The translations under genes were made by a program, and so were the position numbers. A stretch of 64,000 nucleotides of DNA from Symbiodinium natans (taxonomy: Eukaryota; Sar; Dinophyceae; Suessiales; Symbiodiniaceae). The notes below the pieces were generated by a model. It did not search any database and had not been told where the DNA came from. It was given only the letters and a program-made list of their open reading frames with translations. The stretch spans positions 108,501 through 172,500 of the forward strand of contig CAJNDS010001068.1 of the NCBI GenBank assembly GCA_905221605.1, in the 5' to 3' direction. Below, one piece after another: positions 1 to 10,296 of the stretch (position 1 is its first letter; each line of letters starts with the position of its first letter).

Positions 1-18
1 CTAAACTAAACCCAAAAC

Positions 19-83
19 CCCGGATCTCAGCCGAAGTGCGCGATGGAGGCGTGTGACCTCCATGAGACTCTCGGGCGAAAGGC
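19..83 (-). CDS. exon, unknown protein
   Basis: 65-nt island after acceptor CCCAG and before donor GTTTTGGG. After two split bases it reads LSPESLMEVTRLHRALRL, open throughout. The plus strand (after TCTCAG) is also open, so strand is the main doubt. Family not recognised. Confidence 0.35.
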
Positions 84-179
84 CTGGGTTGGGTTCTTGG
101 GGAGTTTGGGGCGGGGGAGAGGTTTAAGGTTTTGGGATTCGGGTGTCGGGTTAAGTTATGGGTGGTTGCTCTGTCTCTC

Positions 180-217
180 GCTCTCTTGCTCTCGCGCTCT
201 CTCGCTCTCTCTCTCTT

Positions 218-258
<41 letters not shown>

Positions 259-297
259 ATCTTCTCTCTGTCTGGCCATCGGTCTTTCTTTCTCTCT

Positions 298-330
<33 letters not shown>

Positions 331-340
331 CGGAAAACAT
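180..340. repeat. CT-rich microsatellite
   Basis: Imperfect (CT)n/(CTTT)n tract. The serine/leucine-rich open frames across it are composition artefacts. Confidence 0.9.
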
Positions 341-742
341 CTGCGGTTGAGGACTCATCTGGCGTGCTCGCCCTCTGTCACTTCAGGCGATCATAGCTTG
401 CACAATTGCAAAGAACAATGTGATTATAAACTAACAGTAGAGAACAATGTATATACTGGGTGCGTCATAAGTCTGCTCTGGTGTTTGCCATGTTGTGGCA
501 AGGCTAGCGTCAGGAGGAGTTTTCCTGCCCCACTTCCACGTGCCCCCGTTACTCTCGCCTGATTCTCTGCAGTTTTAGAGTTGGACTCTAAGTAAGCGAC
601 TGTAAGTCGCTTTATACAGCTTCAAAAGGCTTCATATCAGCTCAAATCGCTTTAAGACATTTTGCAAATTAAGAGCTCTGGCCGATTCGGGGGATGTTGC
701 ATGTTTTAGCTGATTTTAACGTGGAAATACCACTTCTGCAAG

Positions 743-946
743 ACGGCGCAACACGGCGTGAGTTTCAATGGCCCGCGCGGTGCCCATTATTCCTGGCTCC
801 GGCTGCAGAGCTGCAGGGGCTGCGATTCTGTCATGACCGAGTTGTTCAAGGAACGATGCACCTTCGAACTGGAGCTGCACGTGCCGGCTGCCAATGACAT
901 CCAGTCCGAGTGGCATGCTGGCCGCCTTATGGCCCGGCTGGCAGAC
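743..946 (+). CDS. exon, unknown protein (plus strand)
   Basis: A 68-codon phase-0 island after acceptor TTCTGCAAG and before donor GTGGCGAG. It begins TAQHGVSFNGPRGAHYSW and later reads FELELHVPAANDIQSEW. Codons are GC-rich at position three. The minus strand is also open but has poorer codon choice. It is one of very few plus-strand candidates and is not flanked by telomere-like arrays. Family unknown. Confidence 0.45.
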
Positions 947-1025
947 GTGGCGAGGGGGGGGGGGGGGGAGGGGGTGGGGGAGGCGGGCGGGGGAGGAGGG
1001 GTTAGAGAAGCTTAGAGTGCTTTAG

Positions 1026-1090
1026 AGTAACGGGGGCACCCCCCCAAAACCCTCGTGTTTTGCGGGATTTCGGGGGGTGCCCCCGTTACA
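1026..1090. repeat. perfect-arm hairpin
   Basis: Arms GTAACGGGGGCACCCCCC and its complement flank a roughly 27-base loop; the same GGGGGCACGT-type edge (read on the minus strand) occurs near 540. A foldback or MITE end is possible. Confidence 0.6.
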
Positions 1091-1965
1091 CTAAATCTCT
1101 TCCCCCCCCTTCCTCAATCCGAACCCCAACCCCCCGGTCACCGAGACCAGACCCCCCTAAACCCTAATAGTAATTCATAGCGTAACTCTGAAGCAACCCT
1201 TTTTAAGGGCCTAGCCTAAACCCCAAGCTTCCGGCGACTGCTGTATGTTCGCAGGCGCCAAAAGGGTTTGACTTAGGGGGGGGAGGGTAGGGTGGGGACG
1301 GTTCGGGAAGTTGGGCAGGGTTGTTAGTTTGAAAAAGGGTTTGCTTATGGGGCTGGAGAAGTATGAACTCTGACTGGGTATGGTCAGCAGCAGCCGGCAC
1401 AGGCACATGGACATCCAGTCCAAGAAAGGAACGTCGTTGATGGAATAACGTGCTCATCGCACTGAGGGCATGGCACTGCGCGGGCCAGTTCTTCCACGCA
1501 ATGAGTCAAGGCTTCTGAAATTCTCTGCTGGCATGTTCTGGACGAAAATAGGCGAAAATTTGTTATGCCCCGTCAACCGGCCGAAGCTCTCAAACTTTAG
1601 AGTCTTTTAAAGCAACTTAGAGCGGCTTAAAGTGTTATAGAGCCTTTTGAAGTCGCTTAGAGCCATTTAAAGCCTTTTGAAGAGCCCGACTCTTAGAAGG
1701 GAGAGCAACAAGCACGAGTAATTGGGGCACACGCATTGGGGGCACACAAACACCTCCTGATAGCGGTTGCGGATCTCGACTTTGCCGTATTTGCAATTTG
1801 GTGTTTCTAATTGTCTAAATTGGGTTCCACAATAGGTGCTGGGGAAATAATAATGCAAGAAATCATGGAGTTGATGAAGCTGGGTCTGTAATTGCTAGCT
1901 CTTGTCTCAGGATGAAGGACCCACCCTAACCCCTAACCCTAAACCCTAAACCCTAAACCCTGAAC

Positions 1966-2065
1966 CCCATTAAGGGACCCTTCCAAACGCCCGCAGGGGC
2001 ACAAAGAAGCGTGGTGCGGCTGTCAGCCGTCGCCTTGCCAACGTAGGTCCACTCGGTCCAGAGAC
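1966..2065 (-). CDS. exon, unknown protein
   Basis: 100-nt exon after acceptor CTAAACCAG, ending at donor GTTCAGGG. It reads LWTEWTYVGKATADSRTT and onward without a stop, with GC-rich third positions. The adjoining intron is the 1.1-kb G-rich array. Family not recognised. Confidence 0.5.
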
Positions 2066-3168
2066 CTGGTTTAGGGTTTGGGGGTTTGGGGGTTTGGGGG
2101 TTTGGGGGTTTGGGGGTTTGGGGGTTTGGGGGTTTGGGGTTTGGGGGCTTGGGGGCTTGGGGTTGGGGGCTTGGGGGCTTGGGGGCTCTTGGGGGTGTGG
2201 GGGCTTGGGGGTTTGGGGGTTGGGGGTTTGGGGGTTTGGGGGTTTGGGGGCTTGGGGGATGGGGGCTTGGGGGGTTGGGGGCTGGGGGTTTGGGGCTGGG
2301 GTTTGGGTTTGGGGGTTTTGTGGGTTTGGGGGGTGTGGGGGTTGGGGGTTTGGGGGTTGGGGGGTTTGGGGGTTTGGGGTTGGGGGGCTTGGGGGCTTGG
2401 GGGCTTGGGGGCTGGGGGGTTTGGGGTTTGGGGTTTGGGGTGTGGGGTGGGGTTTTGGGGGTTTGGGGGGGGGGTTTGGGGGTTTGGGGGTTTGGGGGTT
2501 GGGGGTTTGGGGGTGGAGGGTTGGGGGTTTTGGGGGTTGGGGGTTTGGGGTTTTGGGGGGGTTTGGGGGTTTGGGGGTTTGGGGGTTTGGGGGTTGGGGG
2601 GTTTGGGGGGTTTGGGGGGTTTGTGGGTTTGGGGGTTGGGGGTTGGGGTTTGGGGTTGGGGGTTTGTTGGGGGTTTGGGGGGTTTGGGGTTTGGGGTTTG
2701 GGGTTTGGGGGTTTGGGGTTGGGGGTTTGGGGGTTGGGGGTTTGGGGGTTTGGTTTGGGGTTTTGGGGGGTTTGGGGGGGGGTTTGGGTTTGAGGTTTGG
2801 GGGGGTTTGGGGGGGTTTGGGTTGGGTTGGGGTTTGGGGGTTTGGGGGTTTGGGGGTTGGGGGTTTGGGGGTTTGGGTTTGGGGTTGGGGGTTTGGGGGT
2901 TTTGGGGGTTTGGGGGTTGGGGGTTTGGGGGTTTGGGGGTTTGGGGGGGGGTTGGGGGGTTGGGGGTTTTGGGGGTTTGGGGGTTTGGGGGTTTGGGGGT
3001 TTGGGGTTTGGGGTTTGGGGTTTGGGGGTTTGGGGGTTTGGGGGTTTGGGGGTTTGGGGGGGTTTGGGGGTTTGGGGGTTTGGGGGTTGGGGGTTGGGGG
3101 GTTTGGGGGTTTGGGGGTTTGGGGGTTTGGGGGTTTGGGGGTTTGGGGGTTTGGGGGTTTGGGGGTTT
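2066..3168. repeat. 1.1-kb TTTGGGGG array, G-quadruplex-prone
   Basis: Near-continuous (TTTGGGGG)n with length variants, grading into TTTAGGG at 3,165. Long Gly/Trp/Phe/Leu open frames are artefacts of the repeat. It lies between predicted minus-strand exons, so it is probably intronic. Confidence 0.95.
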
Positions 3169-3169
3169 A

Positions 3170-3790
3170 GGGTTTAGGGTTTAGGGTCTAGGTCTAGGGT
3201 TTAGGGTTTAGGGTTCAGGGTTCAGGGTTCAGGGGGAGCTTCAAGTGGTTCAGGGATCTAGGGTTTATAGGGGGTTTACAGGGCTTAGAGGGTTCATAAT
3301 TTATAGGCACTTACAGGGCTTTACAGGGGCTTATGGGGGTTTACAGGGATTTACGGGGCTTTACTGTAGGGTTTAGGGTGCGGGCTTACAGGGGCTTGCA
3401 GCAATTCGCAGGAGTTTATAGGGATTTCTAGAGGTAACTGAAAGAGGCTAATTGGGGCCTGTAGATGTCTTATTCTGCGCCAGTATTCACGGACCCCCAC
3501 ACCCTCCCCGTTTATGGTATACCCGCCCTGTCGTTTCCGCTCTCCACCCCCTGGCTGTGGTTCATGGTCTGTGGTTCATGGTTGGTTTAGGGTTGAGGGT
3601 TTAGGTTATTTGCGCGTTTAGGCTTTGGGCGGGGACGCGCAGATTACTGTGGGAAGAGGACGGAAACCCTCAAGGGTTTTAGGGTTCAGGGTCAAGGGTT
3701 TAGGCTTCCCAAGGAACTTTGCAGAGCTCGACAACCTGCAGTCCCTAATTCCAGCTACTAGAGGGGTTTAGGGTCTAGGGTTTAGAGCCC
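3170..3790. repeat. degenerate telomere-like sequence
   Basis: TTTAGGG, TTCAGGG and TTTACAGGG variants broken by short unique pieces. One small minus-strand open piece near 3,715-3,750 (DCRLSSSAKFLG) may be an exon; otherwise nothing callable. Confidence 0.6.
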
Positions 3791-4063
3791 ATAGATTAAC
3801 ACTAAATGGTAACCCCAAATTTCGTAGACTTCAACGAAGAATCAGCAGGCCAGGGAGCAGTGCTCACACAGAAAATCCGCATGGGACCTCAACTCACGGT
3901 TCACAGCGCCATGCCAGTCAATTCTTTTGTTCTTACTTCTTTTACCTTATTGGTTTGGGTAGTACTGTTTGTTTTTGCTACTTTTTGTTGTTTTTTGTTT
4001 TGGGTATTGGTATTGTACATCTTGATTCCGGAGTTGATGCGAGGCATTCCTGCTTTATTCGAC

Positions 4064-4128
4064 CGCAAGATCAGAAAGGCTTCGTCGGTGCCTGGGCATG
4101 CTGTGGCCAGCGTGCTCAGGGCTTGCGG
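4064..4128 (-). CDS. exon, unknown protein
   Basis: 65 nt after acceptor CTCCTAG, ending at donor GTCGAATA. Reads PQALSTLATACPGTDEAFL in phase 0. A small downstream island ends at a canonical GTGAGT donor (about 3,905). The plus-strand open frame of 108 codons here contains a T-rich tract and is judged a shadow. Confidence 0.5.
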
Positions 4129-4526
4129 CTAGGAGCGACGGGGCACTGGAAGTAAAAGGCGCAGGTTTAGGGTTTAGGGTTTAGGGTTTAGGGTCTAGGG
4201 TTGAGGGTTTAGGGTCTAGGGTTGAGGGTTTAGGGTTTAGGGTTTATGGTTTGGGGTTTAGAGGGTAAACCCCCCAAAGAACCCAACAGCAGATTGTGTT
4301 GTGGATCAAAGTCACAGGAGTTGGATGTCGTTGTTCCCCTCCAGCGAGTCTCGGTTGCCCTCGGCTCTTTTGGGGTTTGGGGGGGGTGGGGAGGGGAGCA
4401 GGGGGGCTCGGGTTTTGGGATTAGGGCTTAGGGTTTAGGGTTTAGGGTTTAGGGTTTAGGCTTTCGGCTTTAGGCTTTAGGCTTTAGGCTTTAGGCGTTA
4501 GGGGGGGGAGGGCTTGGTGGGGCTAC

Positions 4527-4630
4527 GGGCGTGGAGACGCTGATAAGAAACACCTTGCCCTTCATGAGCCCGCAAGCACTGGGACTGTGAGCCCGGGCGT
4601 TGCCAAGCTCTACCACGAAGACCAGTAGCC
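4527..4630 (-). CDS. exon, unknown protein
   Basis: 104 nt after acceptor GGTTCAG, donor GTAGCCCC. Reads LLVFVVELGNARAHSPSA and continues to ISVSTP. Here the array on the acceptor side is in TTTAGGG orientation, so array polarity does not fix the splice side. Confidence 0.55.
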
Positions 4631-4826
4631 CTGAACCCTAAACCCTAAACCCTGAACCCTGAACCCTAAACCCTAAACCCTGAACCCTAAACCCTAAACC
4701 CTAAACTCTAAACCCTAAACCCTAAACCCTGAACCCTGAACCCTAAACCCTAAACCCTAAACCCCTAAACCATAATCCCCCAAACAAACCCGAAACCCCC
4801 CCCCTCCCCCCCCCCCGGCCCTCAAC

Positions 4827-4885
4827 CTTGCACGGACTCAAGCTGCAACTCGGTCACACAGTAACCCTCGTCCCTCCCACCCCTT
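4827..4885 (-). CDS. exon, unknown protein
   Basis: 59 nt after TTCTCCAG, donor GTTGAGGG. Reads RGGRDEGYCVTELQLESVQ. An earlier acceptor (GCGGAG) would add a few residues. Confidence 0.45.
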
Positions 4886-4987
4886 CTGGAGAAGAATCTC
4901 CGCCCCGAACCCCTAAACACCAGCACCCTAAACCCTAAACCCTAAACCCTAAACCCTAAACCCTAAACCCTCCAAAAAAACAACTAC

Positions 4988-5037
4988 CACGAAGGCCCAG
5001 TGGCGGTAACCATCAGAGGTTCAACCCGGCTGCTGGC
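4988..5037 (-). CDS. exon, unknown protein
   Basis: 50 nt after TTTCAAG, donor GTAGTTG. Reads ASSRVEPLMVTATGPS in phase 0. Confidence 0.45.
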
Positions 5038-5049
5038 CTTGAAAGGGTT

Positions 5050-5190
5050 TAGGGTTTAGGGTTTAAAGGGTTTAAAGGGTTTAAAGGGTTTATAGGGTTT
5101 ATAGGGTTTATAGGGTTTATGGGGTTTATAGGGTTTATAGGGTTTATAGGGTTTATAGGGTTTTTAGGGTTTTTAGGGTTTAGGGTTTAG
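5050..5190. repeat. TTTATAGGG/TTTAAAGGG variant array
   Basis: Locally homogeneous eight- or nine-base derivatives of TTTAGGG between conventional copies. Confidence 0.85.
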
Positions 5191-5483
5191 GGCTTAGGGC
5201 AGCTCTCTACAGGTTCGAAGTTGCGATTCAGGGCTCAGGGATTAGGGGTTCGTGGTTCGGGCTCAGGGTTCTCGGTTTGCTGTTTTTACTTTCTGTTGTT
5301 TCCTCTTTTTTTTTTTTGTGTGTGTGTGTGTGTTGCTTTTTGCACTGTTGGTGGGGGGCTTAAGGGCTTCCTAAAAGACCTAATTGAAGGGCCATGGTTC
5401 TTGTCAGCAGCAGGTCGCCTTGTGGAGAAAGCCTACTTTGCGACAGCCCATGAGCAAAGCCCTTGGAGAGAACCCTGAGCTTG

Positions 5484-5587
5484 GGACGTTCCCCCTTATA
5501 CGAACAGTCCTTAATGGGGATTCTCGTATCCCCTATCGTCATCCCGAATCAGATGAAGGACTGCTAGTACCAAGGGGGAACATCCCA
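5484..5587. mobile_element. foldback element copy 1 (degenerate)
   Basis: About 100 bp with imperfect arms (CGAACAGTCC and GGACTG) and outer edges GGGACGTTCCCC/GGGGAACATCCC. Same family as 6,931-7,027 and 25,381-25,476. Confidence 0.55.
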
Positions 5588-5636
5588 GCCCTACATCCGA
5601 AAAGGGTCCGAGCTTCAGGCTTCCCTAAACCCTCAA

Positions 5637-5885
5637 CCCTAAACCCTAAACACCCTAAACACCCTAAACACCTTAAACACCCTAAACACCCTAAACACCC
5701 TAAACACCCTAAACCCCCTAAACCCCCAAAACACCCTAAACACCCTAAACCCCCTAAACCCCCTAAACCCCCTAAACCCCCTAAACCCCCTAAACCCCCT
5801 AAACCCCCTAAACCCCCTAAACCCCCTAAACCCCCTAAACCCCCTAAACCCCCTAAGCCCCCTAAGCCCCCTAAACCCTAAACCC
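5637..5885. repeat. CCCTAAACA/CCCCTAAA array
   Basis: A stretch of CCCTAAACA copies gives way to perfect CCCCTAAA copies: two variants, each homogenised. The Pro/Lys frame is an artefact. Confidence 0.9.
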
Positions 5886-5984
5886 TCAACAGCAGACCAA
5901 GGCCCCCGGCAGCCGAGGTGGTGATGAAGGTGAAGGACCGCTGCCGGAGGAAGTTTCGGCAGTAGAGGACGCAGCCTCATGCCG

Positions 5985-6125
5985 TTTCGGGTTTTAGGGT
6001 TTAGGGTTTAGGGTTTAGGGTTTAGGGTTTGGGGCTTGGGGCTTGGGGCTTGGGGCTTGGGGCTTGGGGCTTGGGGCTTGGGGCTTGGGGCTTGGGGCTT
6101 GGGGCTTGGGGCTTGGGGCTTGGGG
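5985..6125. repeat. TTTAGGG then GGGGCTT array
   Basis: A few TTTAGGG copies followed by about 14 tandem GGGGCTT copies. Confidence 0.9.
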
Positions 6126-6493
6126 TTCAGCAGTTCCCGAAAAAGGGTTCAGGGCTTATGGGTTCCAGGCAGCGTTTCAAGCGAGGGCTCTGATTGAGGG
6201 CTTAGGGGTGTCCGCAAACTAGCAACGACAACCATGACAGTAATCATAACAACAGTAGCAACAAAGACTCATATCAAGATAAGCAACCATCATGATAACC
6301 ATCACGGCCACACTCCATTCACATGAGCACGTAAAGGGGCAGGGAAGAACCCTGAACCCCAAATCCTAACTCTAAATCCTAAATCCTAAACCCTACACAC
6401 TCAACCCTAAACCCTAAACCCTAAGCCCTAAACCCAAAACCCTAGCCCCCCTGCTCCCCTCCCCACCCCTCCACACCCTAAACCCTTATAGAC

Positions 6494-6567
6494 CCTTCTT
6501 CTTGCGGCTGGCAGCCGTGCGCAACAAAGAGCATGTTGGGACACTTCAGCCCCGCCGAGAAGAGCAC
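6494..6567 (-). CDS. exon, unknown protein
   Basis: 74 nt after acceptor CCCTCGAG, donor GTCTATAAGGG. Reads VLFSAGLKCPNMLFVAHG in phase 0 with mostly G/C third positions. Confidence 0.55.
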
Positions 6568-6572
6568 CTCGA

Positions 6573-6870
6573 GGGTTTAGGGTTTCGGGTTTAGGGTTGT
6601 AGGGTTTAGGGTTTAGGGTTTAGGGTTTAGGGTTTAGGGTTTAGAGTTTTAGGGTTTTAGGGTTTCGGGTTTAGGGTTTAGGGTTTTAGGGTTTTAGGGT
6701 TTTAGGGTTTAGGGTTTCGGGTTTCGGGTTTCGGGTTTAGGGTTTAGGGTTAGGGTTTAGGGTTTAGGGTTTAGGGTTTAGGGTTTAGGGTTTAGGGTTT
6801 AGGGTTTAGGGTTTAGGGTTTAGGGTTTAGGGTTTAGGGTTTAGAGTTTAGGGTTGAGGGTTTAGGGTGT
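6573..6870. repeat. TTTAGGG array
   Basis: About 300 bp, mostly exact TTTAGGG with TTTCGGG and TTTTAGGG variants. Confidence 0.95.
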
Positions 6871-6930
6871 AGGAATTTTGGTGTTTCGCGGCTTAGGGCG
6901 CTCTCTAGGGTTCAGGGGTTCCGGGGTTCA

Positions 6931-7027
6931 GGATGTTCCCCTCTATACTAACAGCTCCTTGATAAGCATTCTAGTACCCCTTATAAGAATCCCTATCAAG
7001 GGCTGTTCGTATAAGGGGGAGCATCCC
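6931..7027. mobile_element. foldback element copy 2
   Basis: Arms CTAACAGCTCCTTGATA and TATCAAGGGCTGTTCGTA, outer edges GGATGTTCCCC and GGGGGAGCATCC. No coding capacity. Confidence 0.65.
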
Positions 7028-7497
7028 AAGTTGTTCAGCCTTTTTGGTGTTCATGGTTTAAGGTTCAGGGTTCGCGACAAAGGGAGAAAAGCCTCTACAA
7101 CCTGCAACCCCCAAACCTGTAGCCCTGACCCCACACCCCACCAAACAAAAGCACCCAAAGTCCCGCCCGGGCCGGAAGCCTCATGAGGGGCCACGTTCCT
7201 CAGTGGAAAGAGGCGCATCTTTCCTTTTTACAACTCCAGGAAGTTCCCAGGTGGGCGGGAGGGGCGGGGGGGAGGGGGTACCTTGTGCAAGGCCTGTATA
7301 AGGGGCATATGATCACGAAAGCTAGGGTTTTTACAGGGGTATCAAGAAGGCTGTGGTCGCCCTTGGCTTACATACCCCACCTCCCTTAAGAGCCCTATAA
7401 CGCTCCTAAGTAAGACGTAAGATCCTCCTCTTGAACTTACAGAAAGGGACCCTAAACCCTAAACCCTAAACCCGTAACCCTAAACCCTAAACCCTAC

Positions 7498-7548
7498 ATG
7501 CCTTTGCAGGTCAACTACAGGGCCTGAACTGAGGCTCGGTGACCCATC
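7498..7548 (-). CDS. exon, unknown protein
   Basis: 51 nt, phase 0, after CTAAAAG, donor GTAGGGTT. Reads DGSPSLSSGPVVDLQRH. Confidence 0.45.
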
Positions 7549-7550
7549 CT

Positions 7551-7895
7551 TTTAGGGTTTGGGGTTTGGGGTTTAGGGTTTAGGGTTTAGGGTTTAGGGT
7601 TTAGGGTTTAGGGTTTAGGGTTTAGGGTTTAGGGTTTAGGGTTTAGGGTTTGGGGCTTAGGGTTTAGGGCTACGGATGCTACTAAACCCGCCCTACTTGT
7701 AACCTCCAACCACATGGGGCTTGGGTTTAGGGTTTAGGCTTTAGGCTTTAGGGTTTAGGGTTTCGGGTTTCGGGTTTCGGGTTTCGGGTTTAGGGTTTAG
7801 GGTTTAGGGTTTAGGGTTTAGGGTTTAGGGTTTAGGGTTTAGGGTTTAGGTTTTTAGGTTTAGGGTTTAGGGTTTAGGGTTTAGGGTTTAGGGCC
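7551..7895. repeat. TTTAGGG arrays around a 60-bp unique piece
   Basis: Two TTTAGGG blocks (7,551-7,660 and 7,725-7,895) with a run of TTTCGGG in the second. Confidence 0.9.
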
Positions 7896-7925
7896 AAAGT
7901 AGGGGTACAGGGTTCATTCTCGGGG

Positions 7926-7950
7926 TGGGGGGGGGGGGGGGGGGGGGGGG
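7926..7950. repeat. poly-G tract
   Basis: An uninterrupted G run of about 25 bases. Similar G/C runs occur at 9,055, 9,597, 21,139 and 56,060. Confidence 0.9.
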
Positions 7951-8155
7951 GCTCCTACGACGAGGAGTTTAGTAATTGAGGATTAGGGGATTCCTATTTT
8001 AAGGAAAGTGTCACAGTCATATCTCTATAAGGAATGGGCCCAGTGAAGTGGGTAGCTTGTATTCCACACGTCTGGGGACTGAAATTCTGGAGGCTCCACC
8101 CCAAACCCTAAACCCCAAACCCCAAACCCCAAACCCTAAACCCTAAACCCTAAAC

Positions 8156-8280
8156 CAAAGGAACTCTGCAGCTCGGCTGCCAATCCTGCAGTCCACGAAC
8201 ACAAAGGTCGTGCCGAAACGCTTCATGGCTCAAGCCTTGAAAGATGGGTTCTTGGGTGTCCTGGGCCTGTTTCAGCCTAC
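8156..8280 (-). CDS. exon downstream of a pure-repeat intron
   Basis: 125 nt after acceptor GGTTTAG, donor GTTTAGGG. Reads RLKQAQDTQEPIFQGLSH and on to QDWQPSCRVPL. It joins in frame to the exon at 8,377-8,473 if the 96-nt intron 8,281-8,376 is removed. This is the clearest case of a telomere-like array acting as an intron. Confidence 0.6.
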
Positions 8281-8376
8281 CTAAACCCCCCAAACCCCAA
8301 ACCCCAAACCCCAAACCCCAAACCCAAAACCCAAAACCCCAAACCCAAAACCCAAACCCAAAAACCATTCGAAAAC
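8281..8376 (-). other. intron made of GGGTTTT/GGGTTTG repeats
   Basis: On the minus strand it runs from GTTTTCGAATGG to GGTTTAG, and its body consists only of GGGTTTT, GGGTTTG and similar units. Removing it keeps the frame across both exons. Confidence 0.55.
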
Positions 8377-8473
8377 GCAGGGTTCTCCCTTTTGTGTTGA
8401 GCCAGGTGGCACAACGACGTGAAAAAGTCGTGTTTCGCAATAACTGGCACCAGTGCTTCGCAACAGACTTCAT
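8377..8473 (-). CDS. exon upstream of the pure-repeat intron
   Basis: Reads MKSVAKHWCQLLRNTTF and on to TKGRTL before donor GTTTTCG. The upstream limit is uncertain: several AG candidates lie within 30 bases, and the Met may be internal. Confidence 0.5.
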
Positions 8474-8974
8474 GGTACCTCGGGCTCCGCGTGTGTTAGG
8501 GCTTTAGGGTTTAGGGCTGTAGGGCTTCAGTAAGTTTAGGGTTTAGTAAGTTTAGGGTAGGGCATAGTAAGTTTAGGGTTTAGTAAGTTTAGGGTTAGGC
8601 TGGGTTGCGAGTTTGTTTGGGATTGGGCGAGGGAGTGGCTGGACAAAATCGGCTGATGCAGCACAGCTGACCCGGCCATGGGCACCGAAGTAAATAGAAC
8701 CCCAAGTACGCCCTCAACCTCATGGGATCCTTTTGCTAACCCTACCCTTCTTTAGGTTCTTTTTTAGGCTAGGTGGGGGCAGGGGGTTCAGGGCTGTGTG
8801 GGATCCCTAAACCTGAACCTCAGCAACTAAGGGGGACTAGCAGAGGACGCCCTCAGACCGAATGCCAGGGCGCAAGAAGTCCGGAAGGAGCTGGGCAATT
8901 TCCGCCTCGGATTCTAAGGTTTCTCAAGTTTAGAGACTAGGGTTCACGGCTGATCCGCCGACCCTGGCGACGTG

Positions 8975-9345
8975 TCGGATGGGTTTTGGAGGTGGCCCCA
9001 GCGAGGATTGACGCAAGAATGCCCGCCTTGGAAAAGCCGCTGCCACCCACGCCCCCCCCCCCCCCCCCCCAATTTGCAAACACGCTGCTCGCATGATGGG
9101 TTTCAAAAAGACTCTTCACGCAAGCCCCCCATGATGGTGTGTAGAAAGCTTGCACAGCTTAAACCTCCCCATTTGCAAAAACGCTGCTCACATGATGGGT
9201 TTCGAGAAGATTCATATGCTTTGAATCAGGCTTCCACGTCTTGGAAAAGCGAGGGGGTTGGGGGGGGGTAGCCCCCTTTTGCGAACAACACTCGCATGCA
9301 TGATGGGTTTTAAAAATCATTCCTATGCTTTGAACGCCCCCGCCT
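8975..9345. repeat. degenerate ~105-bp tandem repeat, four units
   Basis: Anchor GATGGGTTT recurs at about 8,980, 9,095, 9,195 and 9,300. Adjacent shared words are TTTGCAAAMACGCTGCTC and GCCTTGGAAAAG. Confidence 0.7.
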
Positions 9346-9620
9346 TGGCCCCCCCCCCCCTCCCTCGGTCGCCCAGATATCTCGACAGCTTCACGATCCC
9401 CAAATTTCCCGTCCTTCAAAACACATCCCTTTCGTGTTATTCCACGACAACCCCCCCCCCGCCCCAGGCCCGAAACCCTGAACGCCCCAAAAGCCCCGAA
9501 AACCCCACCCTAAACCCTAAACCCCGAAACCCTACTAAACCCCCAAACTGTAACCCCAAACCCCAAACCCCAACCCAAATGAATCAAGCCTCCGCCCCCC
9601 CCCCCCCCCCCCCCCCCCGC

Positions 9621-9665
9621 CTTGCAGGGGGCAGCCTGACCAGCCATCTTCGTGCGGAGGAACTC
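9621..9665 (-). CDS. exon, unknown protein
   Basis: 15 codons, EFLRTKMAGQAAPCK, after acceptor AACCCCAG; the donor would be GC. It resembles the start of the exon at 60,069-60,162 (both read EFLR after CAG). Confidence 0.4.
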
Positions 9666-9834
9666 CTGGGGTTTAGGGTTTAGGGTTTAGGGCTTAGGGC
9701 TTAGGGCTTAGGGCTTAGGGCTTAGGTCTTAGGGGTCTTGAGTTTTCAGTGTTGAGGATTGCGGTTTGCAGCCGCTGGCACCCTGGGAGCTCCCGAAAAG
9801 GAGCCTCAAGCAGAAGCACCTTGCTTTAGCGTGA

Positions 9835-9931
9835 AGAGTTCTCTAAATGATGGTCTGCTTTAGGGTCACTTTACGAAGGCGGCCCCGAATATTTAGGGTA
9901 CCCAAAAAAAGGACCATGATTTAGAGAACTC
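9835..9931. repeat. foldback element
   Basis: 20-base arms GAGTTCTCTAAATGATGGTC (9,835-9,854) and a one-mismatch reverse complement (9,912-9,931). A related, more degenerate hairpin is at 63,150-63,245. Confidence 0.7.
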
Positions 9932-10230
9932 ACCAAATATTGCGTGGTGCCCCGAAAGGGGGGGGGTCCAACCCGGCCTTGCACTGCTTCTCCAGGTCCC
10001 AGGGTATGGGAAAGATCGTGAGATAGTCGGAGACCTGATACACCTGGCGGCTTGGGGCCGAAGGCTTAGGGCTTAGGGGCGCTTTAGGTGGAATCCTGGG
10101 CTAGGTTCAGCTGTGCGGGCCAGAAAACATCCATCTTGAATGATGGTGGGGTGCGAATTAACAAATCACTGACCAAAGTGCCACTACCCGAAACCCTGAA
10201 CCCTCAAACCGCCAAAAAAACCTCCAAAAC

Positions 10231-10296
10231 CCTTGTAACACCAGCTCCCGTCCAGGTCGCCGTCTCCTTCTGCTGTCGCCGCACGCGTCTGATGTC
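10231..10296 (-). CDS. exon, unknown protein
   Basis: 66 nt, phase 0, after GTAGCACAG, donor GTTTTGG. Reads DIRRVRRQQKETATWTGA; basic and probably helical. Confidence 0.5.

Noticed and set aside
2078-3184. Open frame of 368 codons, Gly/Trp/Leu/Phe-rich
   Set aside because: Pure product of the TTTGGGGG repeat; three overlapping frames are equally open.
3806-4132. Plus-strand frame of 108 codons with a hydrophobic segment
   Set aside because: The hydrophobic part is a T-rich tract, and the minus strand holds an exon with better borders and codon bias.
5900-5968. Plus-strand exon ending AAEVVMKVKDRCRRKFRQ-stop
   Set aside because: Plausible by eye, but the same island is open on the minus strand (MRLRPLLPKLPP) in line with neighbouring exons; strand unresolved, so not called.
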